From the NCBI GenBank assembly GCA_017656335.1, contig JACDOA010000001.1, forward strand, positions 62,001-126,000: DNA of 64,000 bases, in the 5' to 3' direction. Every line of letters starts with the position of its first letter. Positions within the stretch are counted from its first letter, which is position 1. Origin of the DNA: Thermosipho sp. (in: thermotogales). GTDB taxonomy: Bacteria; Thermotogota; Thermotogae; Thermotogales; Fervidobacteriaceae. Under the pieces are notes generated by a model. That model saw only the letters and a program-made list of their open reading frames with translations, had not been told where the DNA came from and made no database searches. Below are positions 1 to 8,042 of the stretch, one piece after another. Position numbers and translations under genes: made by a program.

Positions 1-1
1 T

Positions 2-778
2 GCAACAAGTGAAACTGAGGAATATATGCCACTTCCTATTATGTTAGCTCATAAACTTGCTATTAAATTAAGTGAAGTAAGAAAAAACAAAGCTCTTCCA
101 TTTCTAAGACCTGATGGAAAAACTCAAGTAACTGTTGAATATGATGAAAATAACAACCCTATAAGAGTTGATACTGTTCTTATTTCAACGCAACATGAAC
201 CAAATGTTACTATTCCAGAAATTAAAGAAGCCTTAATTAAATATGTGATTGACCCAGTTATACCCGAAAATTTAAGAGATGAAAAAATGAAGATTATAGT
301 TAATCCAACAGGTAGATTTGTACTTGGTGGTCCTTCAGCTGATACTGGACTTACTGGAAGAAAAATTATTGTTGATACTTACGGTGGAGCAATACCACAT
401 GGCGGTGGCGCCTTTAGTGGTAAAGATCCTACAAAAGTTGATAGATCAGCTCATTATTTTGCTCGTTATGTTGCTAAAAATGTTGTAGCAGCAGGTCTTG
501 CCGATAAATTTATGATTCAACTCGCATATGCTATTGGAATGGCTAAACCAGTTTCAGTAATGATTAATACTTTTGGTACTGAAAAAGTGGACGAAGAAAA
601 AATTCAAAAAGCTATATTAGAATTATTTGATTTTAGACCAGGTGCTATAATCAAAAAGCTTAATTTATTAAAACCAATTTATAAGAAAACTGCTGCATAT
701 GGACATTTTGGTAGAAATGAACCTGAATTTACTTGGGAAAAACTAGATATGGTGGATGAATTGAAAAAAATATTATAA
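2..778 (+). CDS. metK: S-adenosylmethionine synthetase, 3' part
   Basis: Makes S-adenosylmethionine from methionine and ATP in the cytoplasm. The reading frame is open from base 2, so the gene enters from the left edge; about 258 of the usual ~395 residues are present. Visible family motifs are [12 protein letters not shown] at the start of the window, then the glycine-rich [22 protein letters not shown] segment (given here as GGGAFSGKD, with the following KVDRS) and SVMINTFGT. The first internal ATG (base 26) is not the true start because conserved sequence precedes it. rpsT follows 17 bases downstream in the same direction, so the genes are probably co-transcribed. Confidence 0.97.
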   Translation, partial: ATSETEEYMPLPIMLAHKLAIKLSEVRKNKALPFLRPDGKTQVTVEYDENNNPIRVDTVLISTQHEPNVTIPEIKEALIKYVIDPVIPENLRDEKMKIIVNPTGRFVLGGPSADTGLTGRKIIVDTYGGAIPHGGGAFSGKDPTKVDRSAHYFARYVAKNVVAAGLADKFMIQLAYAIGMAKPVSVMINTFGTEKVDEEKIQKAILELFDFRPGAIIKKLNLLKPIYKKTAAYGHFGRNEPEFTWEKLDMVDELKKIL

Positions 779-795
779 GAGGAGGTTGAATAGTT

Positions 796-1089
796 ATGCC
801 AAATATAAAATCTGCAAAGAAAAGAGTTAAGGTATCAGAAAGAAATAGAATAATTAATAAAGCATATAAAACAAGAATGAAAAATTCTATTAAAAAAGTA
901 ATAAAAGCTATTGAAGAGAAAAAACCTATTGATGAAATTAACAGTTTGATTAAAGAAGCTCAAAGTTTTATCGATAAAGCTGCTAAAATCGGAGCAATTC
1001 ACAAAAATGAAGCTTCAAGAAGGAAATCGCGTTTAATGAAATTTATTAACAAGCATTTATCTAAGGAGAATCAGCCGGAGGTGCAATAA
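796..1089 (+). CDS. rpsT: 30S ribosomal protein S20
   Basis: Small, very basic 97-residue protein starting MPNIKSAKKRVKVSERN, the S20 signature, with the expected helical Lys/Arg-rich body. It binds 16S rRNA in the small subunit. A strong AGAGGAGG ribosome site precedes the ATG. The stop codon overlaps the ATG of the next gene by one base (TAATG), so the two are translationally coupled. It follows metK closely, a conserved kind of housekeeping neighbourhood. Confidence 0.96.
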   Translation: MPNIKSAKKRVKVSERNRIINKAYKTRMKNSIKKVIKAIEEKKPIDEINSLIKEAQSFIDKAAKIGAIHKNEASRRKSRLMKFINKHLSKENQPEVQ

Positions 1090-1493
1090 TGGCATTTCAT
1101 TACACCATAGAAATTTATGTGGATAAGTCAAAAGCAAAGAATATCCTCCAAAACTCAAGTATTATAGAATTAGCATCTAAAAATAATACTAGTATTGATT
1201 ATTCAGATAACAAATTGAACTTATCCTGTGCTGAAAATCAAGATTTAGATGAAGAACTTGTCAAAAAAATTTTATCAACACTTAAAGGACCAGTAAAAGC
1301 GAAAGCTTATTTAATTGATGGAAAATCAAAAATTGAGATCTTTAGCGGCACCTTAGATCCAAAAAATCCTTTTGGATATTCTAAAGATGATATAAAAGAA
1401 AGAACTATTGATAGTTTAGATGAGGAGGAAGAAGAAATTCCTATAGATGATGACCTAGAAGACTTTTTAAATTACAATGATGACGAAGAATAA
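1089..1493 (+). CDS. Uncharacterised acidic-tailed protein coupled to S20
   Basis: A 134-residue protein that I do not recognise. The first ~100 residues look like a small alpha/beta domain (alternating beta-type stretches such as FHYTIEIYV and VKAKAYLI). The last ~35 residues are strongly acidic (DSLDEEEEEIPIDDDLEDF and a DDEE end). There is no signal peptide or membrane segment, so it is probably cytoplasmic. The start codon overlaps the rpsT stop, and an SD-like GGAGG lies inside the end of rpsT. The coupling to a ribosomal protein suggests a translation-linked or basic-protein-binding role, but that is inference only. Confidence 0.75.
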   Translation: MAFHYTIEIYVDKSKAKNILQNSSIIELASKNNTSIDYSDNKLNLSCAENQDLDEELVKKILSTLKGPVKAKAYLIDGKSKIEIFSGTLDPKNPFGYSKDDIKERTIDSLDEEEEEIPIDDDLEDFLNYNDDEE

Positions 1494-1500
1494 TATATAA

Positions 1501-1530
1501 AATGGCTCCTAATAGGAGCCATTTTATTTT
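1501..1530 (+). terminator. Rho-independent terminator after the rpsT operon
   Basis: Inverted repeat AATGGCTCCT-AAT-AGGAGCCATT (1501-1522 with a 2-3 nt loop) followed by TTATTTT. It lies between the converging 1089-1493 gene and hutH, whose stop is at 1524. The T-run is on the plus side, so it mainly stops plus-strand transcription. Confidence 0.85.
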
Positions 1531-3005
1531 AAAATTTCTGATTTTAAAAATTCTTTTATATTTTCAAAATCGTCCCCAAAATATCTATCTCCAGATAGTT
1601 CAATATTAAATTTTGAATAAAAATCCTCAATTTTTGATGAAGATCTTAGTGGCCTGCGAAATTCTAATGCTACTTTTGATAACATTGCTTCTATTGCAAC
1701 TAAAGAGAGAATGTTATCAAAAATATTTAACAATTTTCTTGCTGCTGTAGCTCCCATGCTCACATGATCTTCTTGATAAGCTGAGGTAGGAATTGTATCA
1801 ACAGAAGCTGGATGAGATAAAACTTTATTTTCATTGCATAATGCTGCAGCTGTGTATTGCCAAATCATATATCCTGAATTTAGACCTTCCATTCCTGAGG
1901 ACAAAAATGGCGGCAATTTTTCATTAATTAATGGATTAACCAGTCTATCTATTCTTCTTTCAATCATATTTCCTAAATCAGTTAAAGCTATTGCCAAAAA
2001 ATCAGCTACTAAAGCAACTGGTTCACCATGAAAATTTCCACCACTAATTATTTCGTCGACAAAAACTAATGGATTATCTGTTGATGCATTTATTTCGTTT
2101 TCTATAACTTTAGAAGCATATGTCAATGTATCATAGACTGCACCATAAACTTGTGGAATTGCTCTAATAGAATATGCATCCTGGACTCTTTGACAATTTT
2201 TATGAGATTCTCTTATTTGACTTCCTTCGAGATATTCTAACAAAATTTCAGAAATAATTTTTTGACCTTTGTGATTTCTCACTTCTTGCAATCTAATATC
2301 ATACGCTTTGGGTGTGCCAAATAAAGCATCTACGCTTGCTGCAGCAACTTTTGTAGATAATTCTAATAAATTCAAAGAATCGTGTACTACTAAAGACAAT
2401 ATAGACGTCATGTACTGAGTACCATTTAATAAACTCAATCCTTCTTTTTCTTTTAATTTTAAAGGAGTGAGACCCTTTTTTCTTAAAACATCAATAGTTT
2501 TTACTTTTTCTCCATTTTCAATTACATAACCTTCACCAATAAGAGACATTGCTATATGGGAAAGAGGGGCCAAATCACCACTTGCACCAACACTACCTTT
2601 TTCTGGAACATATGGATAAATATCATTATTTAAAAATTCAATTAATTTTTCAACTACAATTGGCCTTACTCCAGAATATCCTTTTGCTAAAGAATTAGCT
2701 CTTAATAACATCATAGCTCGAACGATATCTTTTTTTAACGGCTTACCCACTCCAGCTGAATGCGACAATACAATATTTCGTTGTAATTTTTCCAATTGTT
2801 CTTCTGAAATTCTAACTTTTACTAAAGCACCAAAACCTGTATTAACTCCATATACAGGTTTATCCAGTCCTAAAATTTTTTCAATATGTTTTCTTGATTT
2901 CTCCATTTTTCTTCTTGCTTCATCTGCAAGTGCAACTTTTTCCTTCTTTCGAGCTATTCTATGAACTTCTTCTAGACTTAAATTTTCTCCATTTATATAA
3001 ATCAC
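1524..3005 (-). CDS. hutH: Histidine ammonia-lyase
   Basis: Deaminates L-histidine to urocanate, the first step of histidine breakdown. The 493 residues match the family's usual ~500. The Ala-Ser-Gly triad that cyclises to the MIO cofactor is at residues 141-143 in GSVGASGDLAPLSH; YGVNTGFG (52-59) is the N-terminal active-site loop, and QEDHVSMG near residue 410 is another family motif. The start is GTG, with AGGAGTGAT about 10 bases upstream. It is the last gene of a minus-strand operon, 7 bases after the cobalamin adenosyltransferase. No other hut genes are nearby, so the fate of urocanate cannot be read from this window. Confidence 0.95.
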   Translation of the reverse strand: MIYINGENLSLEEVHRIARKKEKVALADEARRKMEKSRKHIEKILGLDKPVYGVNTGFGALVKVRISEEQLEKLQRNIVLSHSAGVGKPLKKDIVRAMMLLRANSLAKGYSGVRPIVVEKLIEFLNNDIYPYVPEKGSVGASGDLAPLSHIAMSLIGEGYVIENGEKVKTIDVLRKKGLTPLKLKEKEGLSLLNGTQYMTSILSLVVHDSLNLLELSTKVAAASVDALFGTPKAYDIRLQEVRNHKGQKIISEILLEYLEGSQIRESHKNCQRVQDAYSIRAIPQVYGAVYDTLTYASKVIENEINASTDNPLVFVDEIISGGNFHGEPVALVADFLAIALTDLGNMIERRIDRLVNPLINEKLPPFLSSGMEGLNSGYMIWQYTAAALCNENKVLSHPASVDTIPTSAYQEDHVSMGATAARKLLNIFDNILSLVAIEAMLSKVALEFRRPLRSSSKIEDFYSKFNIELSGDRYFGDDFENIKEFLKSEILK

Positions 3006-3012
3006 CTAAAGA

Positions 3013-3534
3013 TCACTCCTTTTTAAAGTCTATTAATTTTACACCATCTTTTTCAACTATTCTTGCAAGTAAAAATAAAAAATCTGATAGTCGATTAATA
3101 TATGCTATTACTTCTTTTCTTATATTTTCTTTTTTTGACAAAGAAACAATTCTTCTTTCTGCTCTCCTAGCAACGGTTCTAGCAATATCCAAAATTGCAC
3201 TAATAGAGTTTGAACCCGGCAAAACGAAATTTTTCAAATTAACCATTTTTTCAAATTTGTTCACTAGTTGAGTTAATTCATCAACTTCTTCTTTTTCAAC
3301 CAGTTTAATAAATTTTTCTGCTTTTGCTAATTCTGCTGAAATTCTAAATATCGTTTTCTGAATTTTTTCCAGAATATTTTTCTCATCTGCAGGCAAGTAA
3401 TTTTTAACAAGTCCCAAATATGAATTTAATTCATCTAAAGTTCCATATGCCTCCACTCGCAGATCATCTTTAAACACTCTTTCTCCATTCGCTAAAAACG
3501 TTTTCCCGTCATCACCCTTTTTTGTTGAAATCAT
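3013..3534 (-). CDS. PduO-type cob(I)alamin adenosyltransferase
   Basis: Transfers the adenosyl group of ATP to cob(I)alamin to make adenosylcobalamin. At 173 residues it has the normal length of the PduO/MMAB type. Visible motifs are the N-terminal KKGDDGKTFL (ATP loop), RVEAYGTLDELNSYLGL, FVLPGSNS, the arginine-rich RTVARRAERR and YINRLSDFLFLLAR near the C-terminus. Its ATG overlaps the preceding gene's stop by one base (TAATG). No cobalamin riboswitch is visible. Its presence in an operon led by a metal-dependent regulator suggests metal/cofactor homeostasis, which is inference. Confidence 0.92.
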   Translation of the reverse strand: MISTKKGDDGKTFLANGERVFKDDLRVEAYGTLDELNSYLGLVKNYLPADEKNILEKIQKTIFRISAELAKAEKFIKLVEKEEVDELTQLVNKFEKMVNLKNFVLPGSNSISAILDIARTVARRAERRIVSLSKKENIRKEVIAYINRLSDFLFLLARIVEKDGVKLIDFKKE

Positions 3535-4163
3535 TACTTATCCCCCTTTTTTGAACTCTTAATTTTTTCAAAAATTCCAAATTCAAATAAAAATAAAACA
3601 CCCAAAGGAACAAAAAGAAAATATAAAAGCAAATGTTGAGTTGGAACATTTACAAATACTATAGCACTTAATCCATTATCAAATGAAACTTTCTCAAAAT
3701 ATACCTTTTTTCCCATATAAAAAGTAATATTGTTGTTTTTAACATTAGGAAAAATACTTTCTATTTCCTTAGAAAAATTATTTTCTGTAATTATTTTTTT
3801 ATTTGAATCATACAAGATAAAATTAGATTTTATTTTTGGAATTTTGTAAATTTTCGAATTATTTATATAAAATAATTCATACTCATCGCTCAATAATTTA
3901 ATTACTGCATAACCATTGTTAATTTTATTAACTTCAACAATATTTCCTTTATAATATAATTTATTATTTTCAACTACATAACCATCTGGATCTTTAAATT
4001 TGATAAGCTCACTAATTAACGCATCATAACTTTTAATATTATCTTCTAATATCATCTTAAAATCTTTAAATTCATTTACAGCCTGATACTTATCAATTAG
4101 ATAAAAAATTAGCGGAAACAAAAATAAAATTATTGAAATTAAAATAATTACTAATTTTTTCAT
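3534..4163 (-). CDS. Hypothetical protein with two terminal membrane helices
   Basis: A 209-residue protein of unknown function. Residues ~3-25 form a membrane helix (LVIILISIILFLFPLIFYLI) and residues ~178-198 a second one (LLLYFLFVPLGVLFLFEFGIF), followed by a short Lys-rich cytoplasmic tail. Between them lie ~150 residues rich in beta-type and Asn/Lys sequence, probably extracytoplasmic. The arrangement recalls sensor-like extracytoplasmic domains without an output module. AAGGAAGGGAT precedes the ATG. It sits between a secreted phosphoesterase and the adenosyltransferase. Confidence 0.7.
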   Translation of the reverse strand: MKKLVIILISIILFLFPLIFYLIDKYQAVNEFKDFKMILEDNIKSYDALISELIKFKDPDGYVVENNKLYYKGNIVEVNKINNGYAVIKLLSDEYELFYINNSKIYKIPKIKSNFILYDSNKKIITENNFSKEIESIFPNVKNNNITFYMGKKVYFEKVSFDNGLSAIVFVNVPTQHLLLYFLFVPLGVLFLFEFGIFEKIKSSKKGDK

Positions 4164-4182
4164 ATAATCCCTTCCTTAAACA

Positions 4183-5031
4183 TTAATATCCAACTTCAAA
4201 ACTATCTATAATATTTTTATTGATGTCAAAACTTTTTACATAAACAATATTATTTTTAATAGTTAAAATAACATAATTATATGTTTTATAAAACTTAATC
4301 AGATAATTATTATCACATTTTTTACTATATAAAGAGGCACCGCCACCACCTGAAATAACATAATTTATACCTTCAACAAAAAATCTTTGATAATTATGAT
4401 CGTGAGCTGAAAAAACTAATTTTATTTCTAAATTTTTAAAAAGTTCATGTAAAGTGCTAAGTGATTTTATATAAGAGTTGTTACAGTATGCTCCAACAGT
4501 AAAAATAGGATAATGTAAAAATACAATTGTTTTTTTTGTAGTATTTTTAAGTAAGAATTCTTTAATATTTTCAAGTCCAATATCTAGATCTAAATAAATA
4601 AACCTAAAATCCAAAAAATCAGAATAATAATTATCGATTCCAAAAAAATGTCTAAAATAATCATCAGGGTTTTCATGATTTCCTTTTACAACTTGAAAAT
4701 ATGCTTCTTGTCTCAAAGGAAGTGTTATATCGAAAAACAAATTCCAGTCATTTAAATTATTCCCTTTGTTAACCATATCCCCTAAGTGGACAATAACATC
4801 AGGAGTAAAATTTGAGATTTCATTTACTATTATTTTATGTATTTTATCTCCCCATCTACTATCACCATATATAGCAACTACTAGGTCATCAGTTAAATCT
4901 GGAAAAGAAAATCTAAAATTTTCAGATAATCCTTTAATTACTAATTTTTCACCAATTTTCATGTATACTGTTTGTGAAAAAAATAAACTAAAAACAAAAA
5001 AAAAGAAGCAAACTACAAAAAAGCTTTTCAT
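4183..5031 (-). CDS. Secreted calcineurin-like metallophosphoesterase
   Basis: A 282-residue member of the metallophosphoesterase fold (purple-acid-phosphatase-like). An N-terminal signal peptide (residues ~1-20, FFVVCFFFFVFSLFFS) indicates export. The metal-binding motifs are in order: YGDSRWGD, VHLGDMVNKG, VVKGNHENP, IVFLHYPIF and SAHDHNYQRF. The last motif, His-x-His with YQR, is typical of the purple acid phosphatase branch. Its start overlaps the previous stop (TAATG). The substrate is unknown; a phosphomonoester or diester outside the membrane is likely. Confidence 0.87.
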   Translation of the reverse strand: MKSFFVVCFFFFVFSLFFSQTVYMKIGEKLVIKGLSENFRFSFPDLTDDLVVAIYGDSRWGDKIHKIIVNEISNFTPDVIVHLGDMVNKGNNLNDWNLFFDITLPLRQEAYFQVVKGNHENPDDYFRHFFGIDNYYSDFLDFRFIYLDLDIGLENIKEFLLKNTTKKTIVFLHYPIFTVGAYCNNSYIKSLSTLHELFKNLEIKLVFSAHDHNYQRFFVEGINYVISGGGGASLYSKKCDNNYLIKFYKTYNYVILTIKNNIVYVKSFDINKNIIDSFEVGY

Positions 5032-5261
5032 TAATCTGCACTTCCAGAATTTTCTTTAATTTCTAAAATTTCAAATCCAATTTTATTTTCTAAATCTTCT
5101 AAAAAAATCAAAAGTTTCTTAATCAAGTCATTCGGTACAATTAATCGTAAAATTCCATTTTCATATTTTCTAACATTAACGAGATTATCTTCGGATTCCA
5201 AAATATAGCTTAAAATATGAACTTTTTCTTTATCTATTTTTATTAATATATCTTTTTCCAA
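5031..5261 (-). CDS. Small conserved protein, DUF4911-like
   Basis: A 76-residue cytoplasmic protein with the pattern (I)KIDKEKVHILSYILESEDNL-VNVRKYENGILRLIV followed by a C-terminal helix; this resembles the DUF4911 family, whose function is unknown. I place the start at the TTG at 5261 because AAGGAGG lies 8 bases upstream inside the end of the regulator gene. A longer frame reaching to 5321 would overlap the regulator by about 60 bases and has no ribosome site. The one-base gap to the regulator stop implies coupling. Confidence 0.65.
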   Translation of the reverse strand: MEKDILIKIDKEKVHILSYILESEDNLVNVRKYENGILRLIVPNDLIKKLLIFLEDLENKIGFEILEIKENSGSAD

Positions 5262-5262
5262 T

Positions 5263-5757
5263 TCAATTTCCTCCTTTTTCTGTTTTATGCAAAAAAGGAC
5301 ATTCTGATTTAATTGAACCATTTTTTAAAAACTCTTTAAAATGATTAATAAATACAGGCTTTTCAATAGGACATTGATCCATAAATTTAGCAAACAAAAC
5401 AAATTTCTCAACTACTTCATCAGACATTTCAAAATAAATTTTCCAACACGCTTCATTAACTTTTTCAGGATTAATTAACATAATTTCAGAGAAAAATTTT
5501 TTAACTGCTTGAATATTTTCGTTTTCTTTAATTGCTATTTCTTTGCCACGTTTAGTCAATGTAATGGCACCTCTTCGTTCATAATAAATCAGACCTTTTT
5601 TAGCTAAAGAATCCAAAGATTGTTTAGCAGAAGGCATCTTTACTTTTGCAAAATCGGAAATCTTTTTTAATCTAGTCCAACCCATTTCATTTAATGTTAA
5701 AAAAACAACTAAAAGATACTTCCTTTCAGCAGAAGTCAAATAACCTACATCAGACAT
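5263..5757 (-). CDS. DtxR/MntR-family metal-dependent repressor, atypical ligands
   Basis: A 164-residue regulator: winged helix at ~5-70 (LTSAERKYLL...MPSAKQSLDSLAKKGLIYYERRGAITLTKRG) and the helical dimerisation domain with ACWKIYFEMSDEVVEKF, as in the iron/manganese repressors. Family ligands are altered: the Cys of the ACRWEH motif is kept (AC), but the following Glu-His pair is replaced by aromatic and aliphatic residues. The C-terminus instead has two Cys-Pro motifs (DQCPIEKP and SECPFLHK), which could form another site. The start at 5757 has AGGAGG 7-8 bases upstream; the frame runs further upstream without a ribosome site. It heads a six-gene operon and may repress itself. Confidence 0.82.
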   Translation of the reverse strand: MSDVGYLTSAERKYLLVVFLTLNEMGWTRLKKISDFAKVKMPSAKQSLDSLAKKGLIYYERRGAITLTKRGKEIAIKENENIQAVKKFFSEIMLINPEKVNEACWKIYFEMSDEVVEKFVLFAKFMDQCPIEKPVFINHFKEFLKNGSIKSECPFLHKTEKGGN

Positions 5758-5770
5758 TTCCAAACCTCCT

Positions 5771-5823
5771 ATAAATAAGGCTACTCTAATTAAATTATAA
5801 CACAGCAAAGAAAAATTTATTAA
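5771..5823 (-). promoter_or_regulatory. Promoter and DtxR-like operator of the metal-regulator operon
   Basis: On the minus strand a TATAAT -10 box lies at 5799-5794, with a weak TTAATA -35 eighteen bases upstream. Between the -10 and the ribosome site, at 5789-5771, is TTAGAGTAGCCTTATTTAT, which matches the DtxR/IdeR consensus TTAGGTTAGSCTAACCTAA at 13 of 19 positions, mainly in the left half and centre. This position, over the likely start of transcription, suits autorepression. Confidence 0.5.
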
Positions 5824-6851
5824 TCTAATTCAACATATACCTGTAATAACTTTAAAGTAGCTTCGATTGCATCAATATGCGTTCTTTCGTATCCATGAGA
5901 AGCATAAACACCAGGGCCTATTAAACCATGTTTAACATCATATCCTGCTCTTAAACTACTTTCTACGTCTGAACCATAATAAGGATAAATATCAATAGTA
6001 TAATCGACTTCTGCAATATTTGCCGCTTTAATAAGTTTGGAAACTACCTCATAATTATAAGGGCCACCGGAATCTTTTGCACAAATAGATACAGAATAAA
6101 CATTTGAATTTAATCCTTCACCAATAGCTCCCATATCTACAGAGATAACTTCAGTAACTTCCACGGGTATCGAACTTGCAGCACCATGACCAACCTCTTC
6201 ATAACTAGTAAACATCATAAATATTTTCCTCTTTGGTTCAGTAGCATAATCTCGTATGGCTTTTGCAAGTCCCAATAATATTCCAACACCTGCTTTGTCA
6301 TCTAAATGTCTACTTTTTATAAAACCTGTTTTAGTCAAAATTGTCCTAGGATCAAATGATATATAATCACCAGGCATTATACCTAAATTTCTTACTTCTT
6401 CTTCATTAAATACTTTTTGGTCCAAAACAATTTCCATGTTTTCATCGTTTCTTTCCAAAGTACCTACTTCTTTATATACATGAACTGATGGTTTAGTTAA
6501 ATATATTGTTCCAGTATATTCTTTACCTTCCCTTGTGTGGATTATACAATTTTCATTTTCAATATGGTTGAACGGAAAAGAACCTATTTTACTTATGCTC
6601 AGTCTACCATTGCTTTTTATATATTTCACCATTGCTCCTAATGTATCCACATGTGCAACAAACATTAAAGCATCATTTTCTCCGTGTCCTAAATCAACCA
6701 ATAAGTTATTTTTATTTGTTAAAGTATAACTAAACCCTAATCTTTTAAATTCTTCAATTAAATATTTAATAACTTTATGTGTAAAACCAGTAGGACTTGG
6801 TATTGAACATAAATCAAGAATTTTTTCAATACTATACTGTACATATGACAT
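5820..6851 (-). CDS. M42-family aminopeptidase
   Basis: A 343-residue cytoplasmic metallo-aminopeptidase of family M42 (often annotated endoglucanase M). Metal and catalytic motifs: FVAHVDTLGAMV (His/Asp), KSRHLDDKAGVG (bridging Asp), FTSYEEVGHGAA (Glu-Glu pair), VISVDMGA and the C-terminal YASHGYERTHIDAIEAT. M42 enzymes assemble into large tetrahedral particles that trim peptides; that is family knowledge. It is the last gene of the long minus operon, two bases after the MbhD-like gene. The ATG at 6851 has AAGGGGG upstream. Confidence 0.93.
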   Translation of the reverse strand: MSYVQYSIEKILDLCSIPSPTGFTHKVIKYLIEEFKRLGFSYTLTNKNNLLVDLGHGENDALMFVAHVDTLGAMVKYIKSNGRLSISKIGSFPFNHIENENCIIHTREGKEYTGTIYLTKPSVHVYKEVGTLERNDENMEIVLDQKVFNEEEVRNLGIMPGDYISFDPRTILTKTGFIKSRHLDDKAGVGILLGLAKAIRDYATEPKRKIFMMFTSYEEVGHGAASSIPVEVTEVISVDMGAIGEGLNSNVYSVSICAKDSGGPYNYEVVSKLIKAANIAEVDYTIDIYPYYGSDVESSLRAGYDVKHGLIGPGVYASHGYERTHIDAIEATLKLLQVYVELD

Positions 6852-6853
6852 AG

Positions 6854-7492
6854 CTAAAACCCCCTTATGTGTTTTGTTAAAACTCTTTTTAAAGAAAATT
6901 TTGAATAGAAATCCATAAATTCTTCATATAAAATTGAATTTTTATCAGAAAAACAAAAAGACAAAATTTTATGTTCAGTTTTTACCAAAACGTCTAAATT
7001 ATTTTCTTTTTTTAAAAGTTCTTGTATTTCAAAAAAATTTTTCTCGTTTCCATTATAATCATATATTGGAAGTTCTAAAATATTAAAATCGCCGTTGTAG
7101 CAAATCCCAATATCAACTTGAGAATCGCTCAATAATTTTGAAATTTCATCAAAATCATTCGCTTCTAAAAATTTTAATTTGTAATTGTATCTTTTTGAAA
7201 ATTCTTCCAAGATTTCAGGAACTATCCCCTTGTAATATTCCTGATATTTTTCACATAAAACTGGTAAAATTATCACACCTACTTTAATCTCAGAATGAAT
7301 TTTAAAAGCCAGTAAATAAATGAAAGTTGTCAAAAGCGCCCCAAGCATTGCTTCAGCAAGAGCAACATCAGGAGATAAATAGCTAACATACAAACCAACA
7401 ACTATGACACTTAAAATTGTCCTAAAAATAAATGAATTAAAAGGTTTTTTAGAAAATACCGCAAATCCAGAAACAAACACAGCTAAAAGCAT
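6854..7492 (-). CDS. MbhD-like Mrp antiporter subunit fused to a solute-binding-like domain
   Basis: The first ~65 residues contain three membrane helices and the motif LSPDVALAEAMLGALLTTF, characteristic of the MbhD/MrpA C-terminal (DUF4040-like) subunit of Mrp antiporters and membrane hydrogenases. The remaining ~140 residues are soluble: VGVIILPVL, then GIVPEILEEFSKRYNYKLKF and LSDSQVDIGIC, which resemble the first lobe of family-3 solute-binding proteins. I choose the ATG at 7492 because TTAGGTG lies 7 bases upstream; a TTG at 7516 would overlap mnhG. It follows mnhG directly. The fusion is unusual and its ligand, if any, is unknown. Confidence 0.68.
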   Translation of the reverse strand: MLLAVFVSGFAVFSKKPFNSFIFRTILSVIVVGLYVSYLSPDVALAEAMLGALLTTFIYLLAFKIHSEIKVGVIILPVLCEKYQEYYKGIVPEILEEFSKRYNYKLKFLEANDFDEISKLLSDSQVDIGICYNGDFNILELPIYDYNGNEKNFFEIQELLKKENNLDVLVKTEHKILSFCFSDKNSILYEEFMDFYSKFSLKRVLTKHIRGF

Positions 7493-7502
7493 CAAAATAC
7501 AC

Positions 7503-7787
7503 CTAATTATCTCCAATATTTTCCCCTCTCTTCAAAATTGCATGAGCTGTAAAATAAGCTACAGAAGGTGACCCTATTAAAATTATTAATAAAGCAATTA
7601 AAGATTTTAAAAAATAGACTTTTGAAAGCATCAAAGAAATTAAAATTAAAATTCCAGCAGCAGTATCTCCAGCACTAAGATAATGGATCTTTTTCAAAAT
7701 TTTTTTTGTTTTAAATGCTAAAAAATTATTCAAAATCATTATAATTATACCTAAATGAATTAATATCAACTGTATAACTGACATCAT
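7503..7787 (-). CDS. mnhG: Mrp/Mnh antiporter subunit G
   Basis: A 94-residue membrane protein with three helices. The motif IHYLSAGDTAAGILILIS and GSPSVAYFTAHAIL near the end match MnhG/PhaG. In full Mrp systems this subunit belongs to the Na+(K+)/H+ antiporter complex of the cytoplasmic membrane. The first ATG overlaps the mnhF stop (ATGA), with AAGGAGTG upstream; a second ATG follows at once. Confidence 0.85.
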   Translation of the reverse strand: MMSVIQLILIHLGIIIMILNNFLAFKTKKILKKIHYLSAGDTAAGILILISLMLSKVYFLKSLIALLIILIGSPSVAYFTAHAILKRGENIGDN

Positions 7788-8032
7788 ATATCACTCCTTG
7801 AAACAAACGAAGCAATAATAAAAGAACCCCCTATTGACAACAGCAAATAAAAAATACCTACTTCAAAAATATATGGTAAATTATAAAAGAAAGATACGAG
7901 AATTATCAATAATGATATTTTTGTAGATATAGACAATAAGGGGATCAGTTTTTCATAAATATTTTTGCTCTTTAAAATCATTAAAAAAGATAATAAAACA
8001 GACAAGATTATTCCAACAACATCTATTAACAT
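7784..8032 (-). CDS. mnhF: Mrp/Mnh antiporter subunit F
   Basis: About 82 residues with three predicted membrane helices, the size and position of MnhF between E and G. I place the start at the ATG at 8032, which has GAGGTAGAT upstream; the longer frame to 8086 would overlap mnhE. Sequence similarity is weak, as usual for this small subunit, so the call rests largely on gene order E-F-G and on size. Its stop overlaps the mnhG start. Confidence 0.75.
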   Translation of the reverse strand: MLIDVVGIILSVLLSFLMILKSKNIYEKLIPLLSISTKISLLIILVSFFYNLPYIFEVGIFYLLLSIGGSFIIASFVSRSDI

Positions 8033-8042
8033 TTTATCTACC

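Noticed and set aside
1834-2031. Plus-strand open frames inside hutH and similar frames inside other minus-strand genes
   Set aside because: They lie antisense to well-supported genes, lack ribosome sites and show no family motifs.
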